DNA of 64,000 nucleotides. Origin: Onchocerca volvulus (Eukaryota; Nematoda; Chromadorea; Rhabditida; Onchocercidae). Position numbers and translations under genes: made by a program. The DNA lies in contig HG738139.1 in assembly GCA_000499405.2 (NCBI GenBank), positions 6,844,616 to 6,908,615 on the forward strand. Direction: 5' to 3'. Below the pieces are notes generated by a model. That model was not told where the DNA came from. It did no database searches and was given only the letters and a program-made list of their open reading frames with translations. This document shows, piece by piece, positions 1 through 14,189 of this stretch; the first letter of the stretch is position 1, and every line of letters begins with the position of its first letter.

Positions 1-3000
1 GATGGAACTCCATTGAAACAGAATGCTGATGGCGCAATTGTGGATCCATATGGTAGGCCAATTCCAACAAATCCCAGTGGATATCCTACTGATAATTATG
101 GAAGACCTTTGCCGCGGGATCGCATGGGTAATTTCATATATCCAATAGGAGGTTTGGATGTAGAACCTCCGTCAACTGATGCAAATGGACTACCATCATA
201 TCCGGTAATCGGTCCGAATGGTGAACTGCTACCAAGAGGTTATAGTGGAGAAGTATTGGATCCAGATGGCAGACCAATTCCTACAAATGCTGTTGGTATT
301 CCAATAAACAATCTAGGAGAACCATTGCCTAGAGATAAAAGCGGAAATGTTATCTATCCAGCTGGTGGATTAGATGTTCCATTGCTTCCAACTGATGGTC
401 ATGGGAGACCGATTTATGAAATCATAGACTCCAATGGCGAACTTCTGCCGAGAGATTCCGATGGAATAAATTTAGATCAGCAGGGAAAACCGATCCCAAC
501 AAATGCTGCCGGTGTTCCGGTTGATCAGTATGGACGACCACTACAACAGACAGATACTGGTAAGTTCATATATCCAGCAGATGAAATTTATGGTGAAGAA
601 GATAAAAGCGAAAAGCAATCGTATTCAGTTATTGGCCCAGACAGAGAGTTGCTGCCTCAAAATGATAGTGGTACCATTGTCGATCTTTTTGGTCGCCCGA
701 TTCCTACGAGCGAAGATAGAACTGGTTTGGATGTCGAACCTTTGCCAACAGACAGAAGTGGCAAACCTGTTTATCCAGTTACTGGGCCTGATGGCCAACC
801 ATTACCTACAACGGCTGATGGCGATATCATTGGACCTGATGGAAATATTGTACCTGTAAATGCTGCTGGTGTACCAACCAATCGCCGAGGTGAACCACTC
901 CCAAGAGATAAATATGGCAATTTTATATATCCGGCAACTGGTCTGGATGTTGAATTACCACCTACAGATAAATCTGGAAAAATTGTATACCCTGTTGTCG
1001 ATCTTCATGGTGAACCTTTATCCACTAATGAAGATGGAGCAATTGTTGATTTTAATGGATACCCTATACCAACCAATGAAGTCGGCGTACCTGTTGATGA
1101 GTATGGGAAATCTCTACCGAAAGATGCGAAAGGAAACTTCATTTTCGGTATTCCGATAAGGCCTACTGATCAGAGGGGCTTACCGATAAATGCAGTCATT
1201 GGACCAGATGGTGAGTTATTGCCAACCGATGAATCGGGTAGAGTGATTGGGCCTGATGGGCATCCGATTTCTGTCGATAGTGAAGGCAAACCGATCAATA
1301 TCCGTGGTGAACCGTTACCAACTGATCGTTCCGGAAATTTTATATATCCATTCAAAGGTCTCGACGCCGAACTACTTCCTACCGACAGCAATGGACTGCC
1401 TATTTACTCAGTGGTAGATTCATATGGACAAGTATTGCCAACAAATGATAAAGGATTAGCAGTTGATGATGAAGGGAAACCTCTGCCAACCAATGCAGCA
1501 GGAGTTCCAATTGATGACCATGGGAAGCCATTGCCTACTGATTCTAATGGCAATCTAGTATATGGGAAAGTCCAGAAACCCTTGTCAGTTGATGAATCTG
1601 ATCAATTGATATATCCTGTAATTGAACCTGATAGCGAACTGCGACCAACTGAAAAGATTGATGCTGTCGTTGTATCCGACGCTCCAACAGACAGAATTGG
1701 ACTAGATATTGAATCATTGCCAACAGATTCGAATGGTCGACGAGTATATCCAGTAATTGGAGCGAACCAAGAACTGCTACCGACCAATGAAGATGGAGCC
1801 GTTGTTGACAAAAATGGCAATGTTATACCAACCAATGCTGATGGTGTACCCGTAGACAAAGAAGGCGTTTCACTGCCCACAGATGCAAGCGGAAAGGTAA
1901 TATATCAGGAATCAGCTGTCGAAGCATACCCTACAGATAGGTTGGGTAGGCGGATATATAAGGTGATTGGACCCGACGGCAATTATCTACCAGTAGATAT
2001 TGATGGTGGTGTTTTGGATCCTCAAGGTAGACCGATTCCGACAGATGAAAGCGGAAATCTTATTGATATAGAGGGCAAGCCTTTGCCGAAGGATCGCTAT
2101 GGAAATATAATATATATAGCGAAACCACTGCCTACAGACCAAAATGGAAAACCGATTTACCCAATTATAGGACCGGATAAAGTACCTTTACCGACAAATG
2201 AGGAAGGTCGTCCTGTCGATGAGGAGGGTAAACCAATACCAACAAATGCTGCTGGTATGCCCGTGGATAATTACGGTAAACCGTTACCAACTGATGTTGA
2301 GGGAAATCTGCATTATATTACAAAAGCTGCGTCAACAGCATCGATAGTAGTACCTGGTTTGCCAGTTATAGGACCAGAAGGAGTACCTTTGCCGACCAGT
2401 AGTAATGGTTCAATATTCGGACCTGATGGGAAAGTATTGGTGACAGATCAGAATGGATGGCCCTTAGATGAAGAAGGAAAACCTATGCCGACAGATATTT
2501 ATAATAACATTATATATCCGATAAGACTACCTGACGGTTCAACTTTGCCAACTGATTCTCATGGCAGACCAGTTTATCCAGTGATTGGACCAGACGGAGA
2601 ACTGTTGCCAACCACAGAGAGTGGTTTGGTTATCGGATTAGACGGTAGTCCACTATCGACGAACGCTGCCGGAAAACCTGTTGGACCCGATGCATCACCG
2701 CTACCTACTGATGAAGAAGGTCGAGTCATATATTTGCCGCCTGAGGCATCGTCGTCGACGTTTGCAACAAATGGATATGGTCAAGTTGTCTACCCGATCG
2801 TGGATACGGATGGTAAACCTTTAAATAAAGATGATAGTGGTGCGTATATCACCAGAGATGGTATTCCGGTAGAACTCAATGAGTATCATCTTCCTGTTGA
2901 TCCTGATGGTAATGTTCTGCCAACAGATTCAAGAGGAAATTACATTTTCCCGGATTTGGATGTTATGGGAAAAATGCTGCCTACAGATAAAGCCGGTCGA

Positions 3001-4060
3001 GCAGTATATCCAGTAATTGGTCCAAATGGGCAACTTCTTGCTACAGATTCAAGTGGTGCTATTATTGGGCCAGATGGTGAACTACTGCCGACAAATGAAT
3101 TTGGAAAACCAGTAGGACTAGATGGTAAACCTCTTCCAACAGATAATGAAGGACGATTTGTCTACAGTGAAGTTGCTGAAACAGATTTTACGAAAAAAAT
3201 GATTATTAATGTTGTTGATGACAGAGGTAGACCGTTACCAACTGATGAACTTGGTCGATATTTGATAGCACCGAATTATCCTCTTCAACAAGACGATACT
3301 GGTAGATTGATCGGACCAGATGGTGAACCACTTCCTACTGACGATTCTGGTAACTATGTGTATCGAGATAAAACGAAATATCCTAGTGATGATTTCGGAC
3401 GTCCATTACCAACTGACAAAAATGGTTTCTATATGAGAAAAGATGATTCGATAATTACAACAGAACTGCCAATGGATGAACAAGGTGTGGTACTACCTAC
3501 CGACGAACTTGGTATGAGGACAAAATTTCCAGCACAAACGAAATCATATCAGATTTTAGATGAAAAAAATCAATTAATGCCAACTGATGAGGCTGGTAAT
3601 TTCTTAGATCATGAAGGGCATCCAATTGCTGAGAATGAAGACGGAAAACCAATATCTGCAGATGGAGTAGTGTTACCTACTACTGATATAGGTTATTATA
3701 TCTTTGATACTATACGACAAAAACCTGTAATATCAACAGGAAAAAGCATGCAAGATATTTATGAAATCGAAGGTAAATTGTTACCAGTTGACGAGGACGA
3801 TCATAGGATCCTGCCAACAGATGAATATGGTAGACTTATCTATCCGGTAGTTAAGCCAGATGGAGAACCATATCCGACAGACCGAGGACAACGGCCAATT
3901 TATCCGGTTATTGGACCTGATGGCAAATTTTTGCCAACCAGCGACGAAGGATTAGCGCTTGATATTAGAGGAGATCCGATCCCGACCAATAGTATTGGAC
4001 GACCGCTGGACGAAGACGGTGTGATGTTGCCAATAGATTCTGAAGGAAATGCTGTCTACA
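1..4060 (+). repeat. Protein-coding tandem repeat, ~72-residue superunit of four PLPTD modules
   Basis: The translated exon is built from short modules of the form P-L-P-T-D/N-x-x-G. Spacing between successive modules alternates between 16 and 20 residues, and four modules (16+16+20+20) make a superunit of about 72 residues, or 216 bases. One 20-residue module typically ends in YPVIGPDGE and the other in IYPxxGLDVE. Copies have diverged widely at codon level, so this is an old protein repeat, not a recent DNA expansion. Order breaks down in places (for example 560-720 and 3180-3760), where modules are missing or irregular. Confidence 0.85.
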
Positions 4061-7000
4061 GTAGAAGAAAGCAATGTGATACGCATATGGGCGTTATGGA
4101 TATTGCAGTGATGATTAATGTGGAAACTCTGAGTCCTGACAGTTTCGAACATGTAAAAAGGGTAATTCAGAACCTAGTGAATGAATACTTCGATCTTGCA
4201 CCGGATATGACACAATTTGCGGTGATCAAGTATAGTGGAGGTGCTGAGATACCAATTACTTTGGGTGGTTACAATGAGAAAATGGAATTCTTAGAAGAAT
4301 TGGGTAGACTTAAAATTGATCATATGAAAGAAAATCCAAGATTGACTGTCGGAGTCAGTGCTGCCAAACAACAGTTCATATCGTTTGGCCGTGATTATGC
4401 TGGCAAGCTGATGATAGTGATAACTGATGGACAAGACGTGTAAGTTTCATTGTCATTTCGTGTTTTCTGTATATTACGAGCTCAAATTTCTTGCAAAGCT
4501 TGCAAAGCATTGCTTGAATTTTTCCTTAATGTCACTCTCTCACTTTAATGCAAAGAAAAAAATGAAGAAAAAGTTAGTAAGTTCTGAAAAGATAATATTT
4601 TTTTAATATTTTAGATATCCGAAGAATCGCTTGAATGACGACAATATCCCAATGCTTGTAGTTGGCATTAGAGAATTTGAAGAGGAAATTAAGGACTGGA
4701 CGAAATCCTACATTTTAATAGATTCTTGGGAACAACTGCGAGTTGATTCTATTGTTAAGATGATCGAAAAGGAATGCTCGCTGGGAAGAATTTCCATTCC
4801 ACTAAAAAAAGCGTACAGAAATTCTTCACTATCAACTGATGAAATTGGTCGTATTTTAGTAGTACCAACAAGTGAACGAATTATTCCGAGAAGATATACT
4901 GATTACCAGCGATCGTCTCATCCATTTAACAGCGATGATAATATCATGATAGCAAAGAGGACAGGAAAAATAACTCATACAACCGATTCTACCAGATCGT
5001 TTTTGTATCCAGTTATCGATCCGGATAATATCCCAAAGGATGCTTCGGATATTTTAAGAACAGACAACAAGTTATCAACTGCAAAAAAAAGTTTATCACT
5101 AACTTCTGCGACTGATACCAATTTCCATAGAAGACCACTTTACAGTCTAAGTGATCAAATGCTATCATCGGGTGAATACAATCGAATCTATTTCAAGGGT
5201 CCAGTTGGTGAGCCACGTACTACTTATGAAACTGGAAACTTTATCAGCAATCAAAATAGATTATTACCAATAGAAATAGACCAAAGCGGTAAGCCAGTTG
5301 GTGCTGAGACAAGATCAGATCAGATACAAAAAGAACGAAAAGCAACTGTCGTTGATTTGTTCGGAAAACCTTTACCTACCAACAAATATGGTGACTCGAT
5401 TTATGCAGATGGTAGTGTAGTATCTACAGATAGTTCGAGACAATCCATTGGTCGAGATGGTTCCTTGATGCCAGTCAATGATCGTGGACGGTACGTGTCT
5501 GATTACGTGCCAAATAGAATTGTTTTGCAGGAATCAGAACTTCTGGCAGAAGCCTCAAGATGTGATAAGGTTGAAGAAACTGCGAACATTATTTTCATTG
5601 TAGAATCTTCAAATGCTACAAGAATGAAGCTCAATAAAATTAAGCTTTCTTTGTTAAATTTTATCAAAAAAAGTATTAATTGGCGCATTGCTAAAGTCGG
5701 CATGGTTTCCTATGGAACTACAGTGGATGTTATCCTGGATATAGGAAATTACCAGAGCTACGACGACTTAAAAGAATCCATTCTTAACTTACCAGTTATC
5801 GGTGGCACAGCATCCGGCGATGAACATGCATTCAGAACTGCGCTTCAGCTTTTCCGTGAAAAGTATAACAATGACAATGGAGAATTAATCGTGCATATCT
5901 TTAACACTCCACTTAGGTTTATTTTTGATAACTTTATTTCTATACTATTACCCAATGTCTTCTTTTTCGATTTTTATTCATTCTTCTTTTTTGAAATTTT
6001 TGTTGCAATCTCTCATAGATAGCATTCATTTTCAACATCAGAAGAATTAATTTCTATCTCAAAATTACAAACAGTGATGCCATTTTAATAGCTATCGGAA
6101 TTGCTATTATGAAAATTATTTTACAATTTTTCAATTAGCAAAACTGGCATCATCATCATCGTCAAAAAAAAAAAAATGTCTATGATTTATTTGCATGCAT
6201 GATGCAAAATATTCATGCATGATTAGTTGACATATATATCATCTATCTTCCTTCTAGTAATTCTTTGAAATTGAAATTTAAAATAAGTTTGAATTTTTAG
6301 CAAAGATGCTCAAGTAATTGCTAATCACTTGAAAGTGAATGAAACTATTTCAATCCTATCACTTGGACCAGATCAATGGTATCGATTGGAAAGGGATAAA
6401 GAAATCAAGAAACTACGAAGTGATATGTGCTTAATGTTGATGAAAAGTCATCTGGCACAATCTAAGAAGCCTGATGGTTAGCTTATCTCAATCCATTGAT
6501 CATTAAGATTGTCAATGTAGCTTACTTGCATCACCATCGCATCAAACAATCCAAACCCTAAAAATTATTAGTAATTCCAAATAATATATTATTCCTTCAA
6601 TGTATTAGTTTTAAATTGATTAATGGATGTTCAGACCGTGATTTTAAATCAAACCGTTGATTCTGATTAACACGGAAACTATGACTTCCTCTCACGCTCC
6701 TTGATCTTATGAAATTCCAATTCAAGTTATTATAATTATTGCTTCATTTCGTAGCTTTTGAACATATTTATCAAATGGATATCGATCTCTCCGATTTCTT
6801 AATTTTTTTTATTTCAGACAGAAGAAGCCTTTTATGTAAATATTCTTAATAGAAAAAACAAAAATGATTGAGGTTATTTGAAAAATGATAAGCTCTAAAA
6901 TAGTGACCGATTTTTGCTTTGTAACTATTGTTATATAATATGTCATTTTCATTTCAGATGAGTTGAAGGAAAAGATGAAATCTGGAGATGGAAGTGTGGC

Positions 7001-10000
7001 TTTCTCTTCAATGACTCCTTCGGAATCAGAAATGACTGGCAAATCTTTGTCAAGAGATGAAAATGGTTACTTTCTTCATTCGGTCGTTAGCCCAGATGAT
7101 CAACTACTTCCTACTGATAGTTCTGGTGCTCCGACTGATTCATTTGGAAGATTTATTCTTCATGACAATGTTGGCACCTCAATCGGTCCAGACGGTAGGC
7201 CCTTATCAATAGCTGATCAAAGTCGCTACATGTATCCTGCATTTGGAATCAGCGGTACTCCATTACCAACAGATGTGAACAAGCGGCCAATATATTCGGT
7301 TAAGGGATCTGACGGGCAACCTTTGCCAACAGATAGAACTGGAAGAGCCATCGACAGTAGTGGGAAATTGATACCAACAGATGAAGGCGGAAAACCGGTT
7401 GGATCAAATGGATCAGTACTTCCAACCGACATTAATGGGTGGTTCCTATTGGCTGAAGAGGAAATAGGGAGAGTATTATCAGTAGATAGAGATATTATTG
7501 GTTCAAAGAGAAAATCTTTGCTAACTAGTAGTTCTGATCTTAGTGGAAAAGCTACTCCAATGGATAAATACGGAAGATTAGTTGACGTCGATGGATTATC
7601 ACTCACGACAGATTCCAGTGGCAAATTCCTATTAGAAAGTCAGACTAAAAAAACTTTGTCAGGTGATAAATATAGTCAGAGCAAGTATTCCGAAACTGAT
7701 CAAAGCTCGTTATCAACTGATAGTTTTGGAATATTATTGAATTCATTGGGAATGCCGATATCTACTGATGATACTGGCAAGCCTTTGAGTCCGGATGGTA
7801 AAGTTTTACCAATGGATAAGTATGGCAGATATATTTATGGCAGTGTTGGACAAGATAGAAGAATTTTTTCGACAAAGAAGCTGAAAGGACCAATTTATTC
7901 TACTAGGCAAACAATTATGTTAGAAACGGTGATTCCGACAGATGATCAGGGATTCTACATTTATCCGGCATTCCAACCAGATAAAATGCTGCCATCACCA
8001 GATGCGCAGAAGAAGTTACCTATTACAGCGATGGGTGGTCGATCGTTATCTACCGACAGCCGGAAAAACATAATCACGCCTAATGGCAAGTCAACATCAA
8101 TGAGTGATTTCGAACAAACTAGCAACAATGATGATTCGCAGCTATTGACAGATGAAGATAGAATTTTTATGTTTGGCAAAGAAAAAAAACCATTGCATTC
8201 TACTGTTAAGCAGGATGGCAAATTATTATCAGCTGATCAATCCGCACACTATCTTGATTCACGTGGTGAGGGATCTGTCGCAATCACTGATATTTCCAAA
8301 ATTTATCCAAGTAACAATAACAAAAATATTTTGTCTACTATGAGTACTAACGATCTTCACGTCTATCCAGCCATTGGACCAGATGAACGACTTCCTTCAT
8401 CTATCGAAAATAGTAGGCCAGTATACACTGAAGTAGATTCTCATGGCCAACGACAACCAATAAATGAGAGAACCAGCATGATCTTGGAATCAAGAAGATT
8501 GCCGATACGTATCGATGAATATGGCAAACCCGTTGGCTTGAATGATACTTCCCTTCGAATCGATGAGTTTGGTAGATATGTGTTTGGCATCAATGACAGA
8601 GAAAGGAACAAACTATCAATAGATAAAATAGGCCATTCTGTGTATCCAGTCGTAGATTCTGATGGTAAATTTTTATCAACGAATAGCATCGGAAGACCAA
8701 TTCCAACCGACAAATCTGGACTATCCATCGATGGCGAAGGTCATATAGTGCCAACAGATGGAGCCAAAAATTATTTATATCCTGATATTGGTAGTAGTAG
8801 ACGTATACTTCATAGGCACAATCAATCAGTTTCTCATAGGAACGATCAGTCAATTTTTACGGGTCAAAATTTGAAGACGATTTCGGATAGATTTGTATCA
8901 GCAACTTTTAGTTCCTTGCCATTAATTTTGTTTCCGGATGGTCGTCCATTATCCGTTGGTAAAAATGGTACTTATCTTGATGACAATGGGCACAGTTTGG
9001 TTCATATTGATGAAAACGGTCGACCTGTAATATCGGCTGATGGAACACCACTGCAGAAAACTAATGCTGGCAGATATCTTTATCCATATGAATCCCAGAA
9101 AAAAAAGGCATCCTCTGTTAATGCTGGCGACGATGATCATCTATTACGAACAGAACCAGATCGTGAGGTACAGTTAAACGGCAGAAGTGAATCTCTTTAT
9201 GGGTTTGGCAGATCATCTCCAGAGGATGAACATGGAAACTACAGATGGAGTATGGAAACGACCACCGGGTGAGCTAAATATCATCACTTATAGTTTACAA
9301 TAAATTTTCATTAAATTGAAATTTTATTTGATAAAGTTGGTCAATAATGAAAAGTAGCAAGACTGTGGAATTCATAGAACTGATCTTTTACTGTGCGATT
9401 GCGGATAAGAAGTATGGGTTGCTAATTGTTTTATTATTATGTGCTACCTAAGCATCTGATGTTCATAAAATGTGCGCATTGTGTTAAAACGAATTATCAA
9501 TCAATCTCAAATTTTGAAAATCAAATAATTTAAATTTGCTGGTTTCAGCACTTGGATCAGTCCATCATCTGTTTGTGTAATCAATTCAAATGTTGATATG
9601 TTGCTGATTTTGGATGCATCGAGCAGTATTAGAGTTGTTGATTATCGAATTATGAAAAATTTTATCACGAACTTCTTAATTAATTATTTCAATCTGCAGC
9701 GCAATTATGTTCGTGTTGGTGTAATGAAATACGGTGAAAAGGTTGGTTAGTTCACTTTTTAAACATGTAAAATCTTGAAAATTCTGGCATTTTTGTATCT
9801 TTTCATACATTTTTACAAAAAAATTAGGCTAGAAAAAACTATAAAAACGTTCCGCGTGATTCGACTCTCAGATTGCAAAATTTCAGGTCGAGGTCCCAGT
9901 ATCACTAGGTGATTACGATAGTCAGACTGAGCTCTTATCAAAGATTAGTGAGACCAGGCGTATGCATGGAGAAGCTCATCTTGGTCAAGCTTTGCTTGAT

Positions 10001-13000
10001 GCTGCTGGAGAATTTCTTATTTTCGGATCCAAGGATATTCCTCGCATCGTAATTATATTTTCAAATGGGCAATCTAGGTATTAATACGTATTTTGATATT
10101 ACTTTTTATATATATTAGTTTTTAATTTATGGTCTTATCATTTTTGATCGTTACTTTTATCCTTTTATTAATATTATTTCCACTGTAACGCTCTCCGATT
10201 TTTCAGAAGCTAGAAAATTTATTCACATTTAGGTGGACGGATTCGGATCTAGTTTTGGATGGCAGAAAAAGCGTAAAGCAGATTTATTTCAGTTGTTTAA
10301 AAAAATCGAATAAATAAGATTATCCCTTATGAAAATGCGTAAAGATTGATTTCAGTAATAGAAGCGTGCATTTTTATAATTTTAAACTAATTTGGCAGTT
10401 TTAAAGAGATAACTTGAAAGAGAATGCTCGTCTGTTACGAGAAGATACGAAAGCTTACGTATTCCTGGTAGATGTCGGAAATCAGGGTAACAACCCGCAA
10501 AATTTGGCCATTGTTGGTGAATCGAATTCACATCGAATTATTACCATTGATGGATGGCATAAAGCGAGTGCAGAGATTTTGGATCCTTTCCTGGATGAAC
10601 TCTGCAAGGTAAGTGATATTCGTAAAATATTCGTTCATCCTATTTTTTGTTTTTGTTTTTGTTTTTTTTTTTGATTCATAATGTATTGGAGCCTACAAGT
10701 CTTTATCTTTTTTGAATAGCCATACTGATGACACACACATTTGATTAGCAATGTACACATCAAAATATCAATATTGTTGTATAGCTCTCCTTTTTTTGGT
10801 GATTTTAATGAGCAATAAAACAATAATAGTTGCTTTTATGTGCTTCTTAAAGATTTTGATAAAATCGGACTTTTTAAATATTTAAGTTCTGTCAGTTGAA
10901 TGCTTGTTGTTAATCATCTTTTCAGCTACTGCCACAAAGACAAGATAAAACAAGCAGAGATGGTACATGGCCGACAAGAAAAATCGAAATGCGAGTTACA
11001 ACTCCTGCACGCATTTGCAGTCAAGTCGATTTTCAGGTGAAAATTTTTCCGCTTAGAAATCGAAGCATTCAAAATTTCAAATTTATTTGCCTTATAAGAA
11101 AAAAAAAATTCCTTATAACTATTATAATCTATCTTTTTTTTGCTTGTATTTCCCTCTTCTTAAAGATATCAGTTTAAGGCAGATATAATATTTGTTTTGG
11201 ATTCATCCGATAGTATAACATCTGAAGAATACGCTAATTTGAAAGAAACTATCAGTATGCTGATTGATGAGATATTCGATTTGTCACCAGATATTGTTCG
11301 CGTTGGCTTCATCGAATATAGGTATTAGATTTGTTATATAAAAAATTCACTATCTTAATCATAGTTTGCGACTAAATTTCTGCACATGCATATTATTTAA
11401 ATATTTATTTCGAAATTGTTGACACTTAATTAAATAGGTACTTGGCGATTAATTTTTTTGCAAGCAATCCAGAAATTCAAATTCTAGGTTTATGGCTGGA
11501 TGTCATAAACTTGGAATTTGAAGTTTAATTTGTGCAGTAAGACATCAGTCAGGTAGACATTTTCACAGAAGTTTAGTTTTGTTATTTTTCGTTTGATTAT
11601 TTGCAGTGATAAGGCATCAGTTCCCGTTCCACTTGGTTATTACGAAAATAAAGTGCAACTTTTGGCAGATATATCAAACAGTGAGCAACTTGGCGGTATG
11701 CCGATCATTCTAAGAGGTCTTCGTGCTGCTCGAGAACAATTCCAGCGACACAGCCGGGATGGAGTTCCAAAGATTTTAGTTTTAGTAACGAGTGGTTCTA
11801 ATCGGTTAGTGTGTTAATTAATGTAGTAACCTCGTGACGCTTAACTGATTTTTCCATTCATATGGCAATTGCAACATAAATTACGACAGCAATTTCAAAG
11901 TATTATGTACGAGATTGATTCGATTTAGTTATTTACTCGCAGCAGTAATATCATATCTGACATGACACCCTTCAATTGCTTTTTGTTAATCGAAGAAAAA
12001 AACCCATACTTTTTAGTGGTAATGTAGCTCTCGCAGCAAACAATCTTCGTAAGCATCTGAATGTAAGCATCTTTGTGCTGGTCATGAACACATCTCAAGG
12101 AGCTCAAATGATGCCAAATCGTTTGACGGGTGATGAATATAGTCGGCAACGAGTAATATCGATTCCTGGTACAAATAAATTACAACAATCAGAATTGTTG
12201 CAAATTGGACAAGCACTTTGTGGTAGTACCAACATGGCCACTGCTACTATTTTGCCACCACAGGAGACTCCACACCGAACTACGAAACGTGATACTTCTT
12301 TCGCTAAATCAAAATACAAGTGAGTTTTGCAGAGAAGTTGATTTTTTTAATCGAATTATACCAACGCAGCCACTGATGGCAACAGATTTATATTATTAAA
12401 CCATGACACTGGCAATGATAGCAGTATCAGTAGTTAATTTATTTATCTAAACTCAATTTAATTTTGCCATATTATTAATCACTCGTTGATTCTTTGCTTT
12501 GATCAGTCCGGTTAAATTACGGATTTTTTTAAAATTCTATCGATTAGGGACGATAAAACATCTCGCTTGAAACTGCAACAGTGGAAAACAACAACCAGAC
12601 ATTTCGCTCCTATACCACTTTGCAAAGACGGTTTCTTACGCCCATATCAGCTTTCGATCATCATTGATAATAGCGCGAGATCGCCTGAGAAAGTAAGATA
12701 GTTCCCCAACCAGTCCTTCTCTATAAGCTTCTTTGTAACCCTTTTTTAAAAATATTTCTAGTTTTTATGGTTATGTAACTTTTTCCTGAAAATTTCCACA
12801 TTCCTTCATTTATATTTCTTCCTTCTTTTCCACTCTGTTGTTTTCCACAAAACGCCAGTGGTTATAAAGACATTTTTCAGGATTTCCGACTAGTATTGAA
12901 TCATGTTGCTAACTTTTTGAAAATGTGGTTTACACCAGAAAGCGGACTTATGCAGTTAAATTTAATAGGCGTTAACAGCGATGGCACCAATTTGAAAATA

Positions 13001-14158
13001 GCAAATTTCGGCGTTGATGTGGTAGATGAAGTTTTCGCCAAAGTGATACAAAAAAAGCAAGTTTTATCATAAAATCTATACATTCCTACAAAACCAAGAT
13101 CTTAGCTTTAAATTAAATGAAAATTTTGTGTAAAGTGGCATTTCAACGGTCTATTCATTGCTTAATGCAAATTTCTGACCAATTTTACAGCTTCAGTAAT
13201 ATATCCTTTCTATTAGATAACCTTTACAAATTTAACAGAGGTGATGAAATTTCTCCTAAACTTGGCCGAGGTATTGTTGAAGCGATGTTGCTAGCTAAGG
13301 AGCATGCTGTAAGGGGTGTTATCCAAATAATTCTGATCATCAGTGCGGATGGTACAAGCAGGTATTATTCATATTACAGATGAAACTTTTCCTTTATCGA
13401 ATGATGTGAAAATAAGGAAAATTGACTGATGAAAATGTATCTGATTCCCTCTTCTTTCCATCTTTCGTTCTAGTGATGACGCGATACAATCCGCAGAATA
13501 TGCAAGAGATCAGTATGGGCAAGGCGTGGTTACAATTTCGATAAGGGCTCCATCTAGCGAACTCTTGAAAGAATTATCGTTGGGAAGTCCCACCAGGTTT
13601 GTTTCACACTTTTCTTCCATTATTTAATCAACTTCTTATTTTTCATTTGTATTTCATGAACTAACACTTTCGCTTGTGATTAAAAAAAATTACTGATCCA
13701 ATACTTAGATATATTAGGCCTCTTATTTGCCTTGCCTTGAGTGATTTTGAGGATGTTAGATTTTCACAGAAGAAAATTGAATTTACAGGGTGATTCACTT
13801 CTCTGATTGGTCGATTGGAAATGAATTATTTCATAGCTGGATCGCTCATGCTTTTTGCAGTTATGTTTCTGCACCAGTAATGAGAAAAGCTAAATCAACG
13901 CGCATGACTCGACCACCAATTCGAAAGACTTGTACTAATTAATGTTTTATACTACCAGTTAATTGCTGTGGTCTAATTGTCAAAAGATCATTAATTTTCT
14001 AATAACTACGTCATCCTATTCCTCAGTTATCGATATGGAGGCTTTTTCAATTTTTTCTAGAATTTTATTTCAACAGAACTCCAAACAAGCAAATATTATG
14101 CTTATATTTTGATTTCCTAAATTATGTCCTAGAAATTCACATATTTCGATTTTTTTTT

Positions 14159-14189
<31 letters not shown>

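Noticed and set aside
503..1159. Plus-strand alternative frames of 99-118 codons in the repeat exon
   Set aside because: Frame-shifted reading of the same repeats; the main frame is open for 1,479 codons and carries the vWA domain.
1170..1880. Minus-strand open frames with Ser/Gly/Pro-rich repeats
   Set aside because: They are antisense shadows of the plus-strand PLPTD repeats; they lack splice context and disappear where the repeat ends.
1..4060. CRISPR array or satellite DNA
   Set aside because: The periodicity is at protein level with diverged codons and no identical direct repeats or spacers; the surrounding DNA is eukaryotic.
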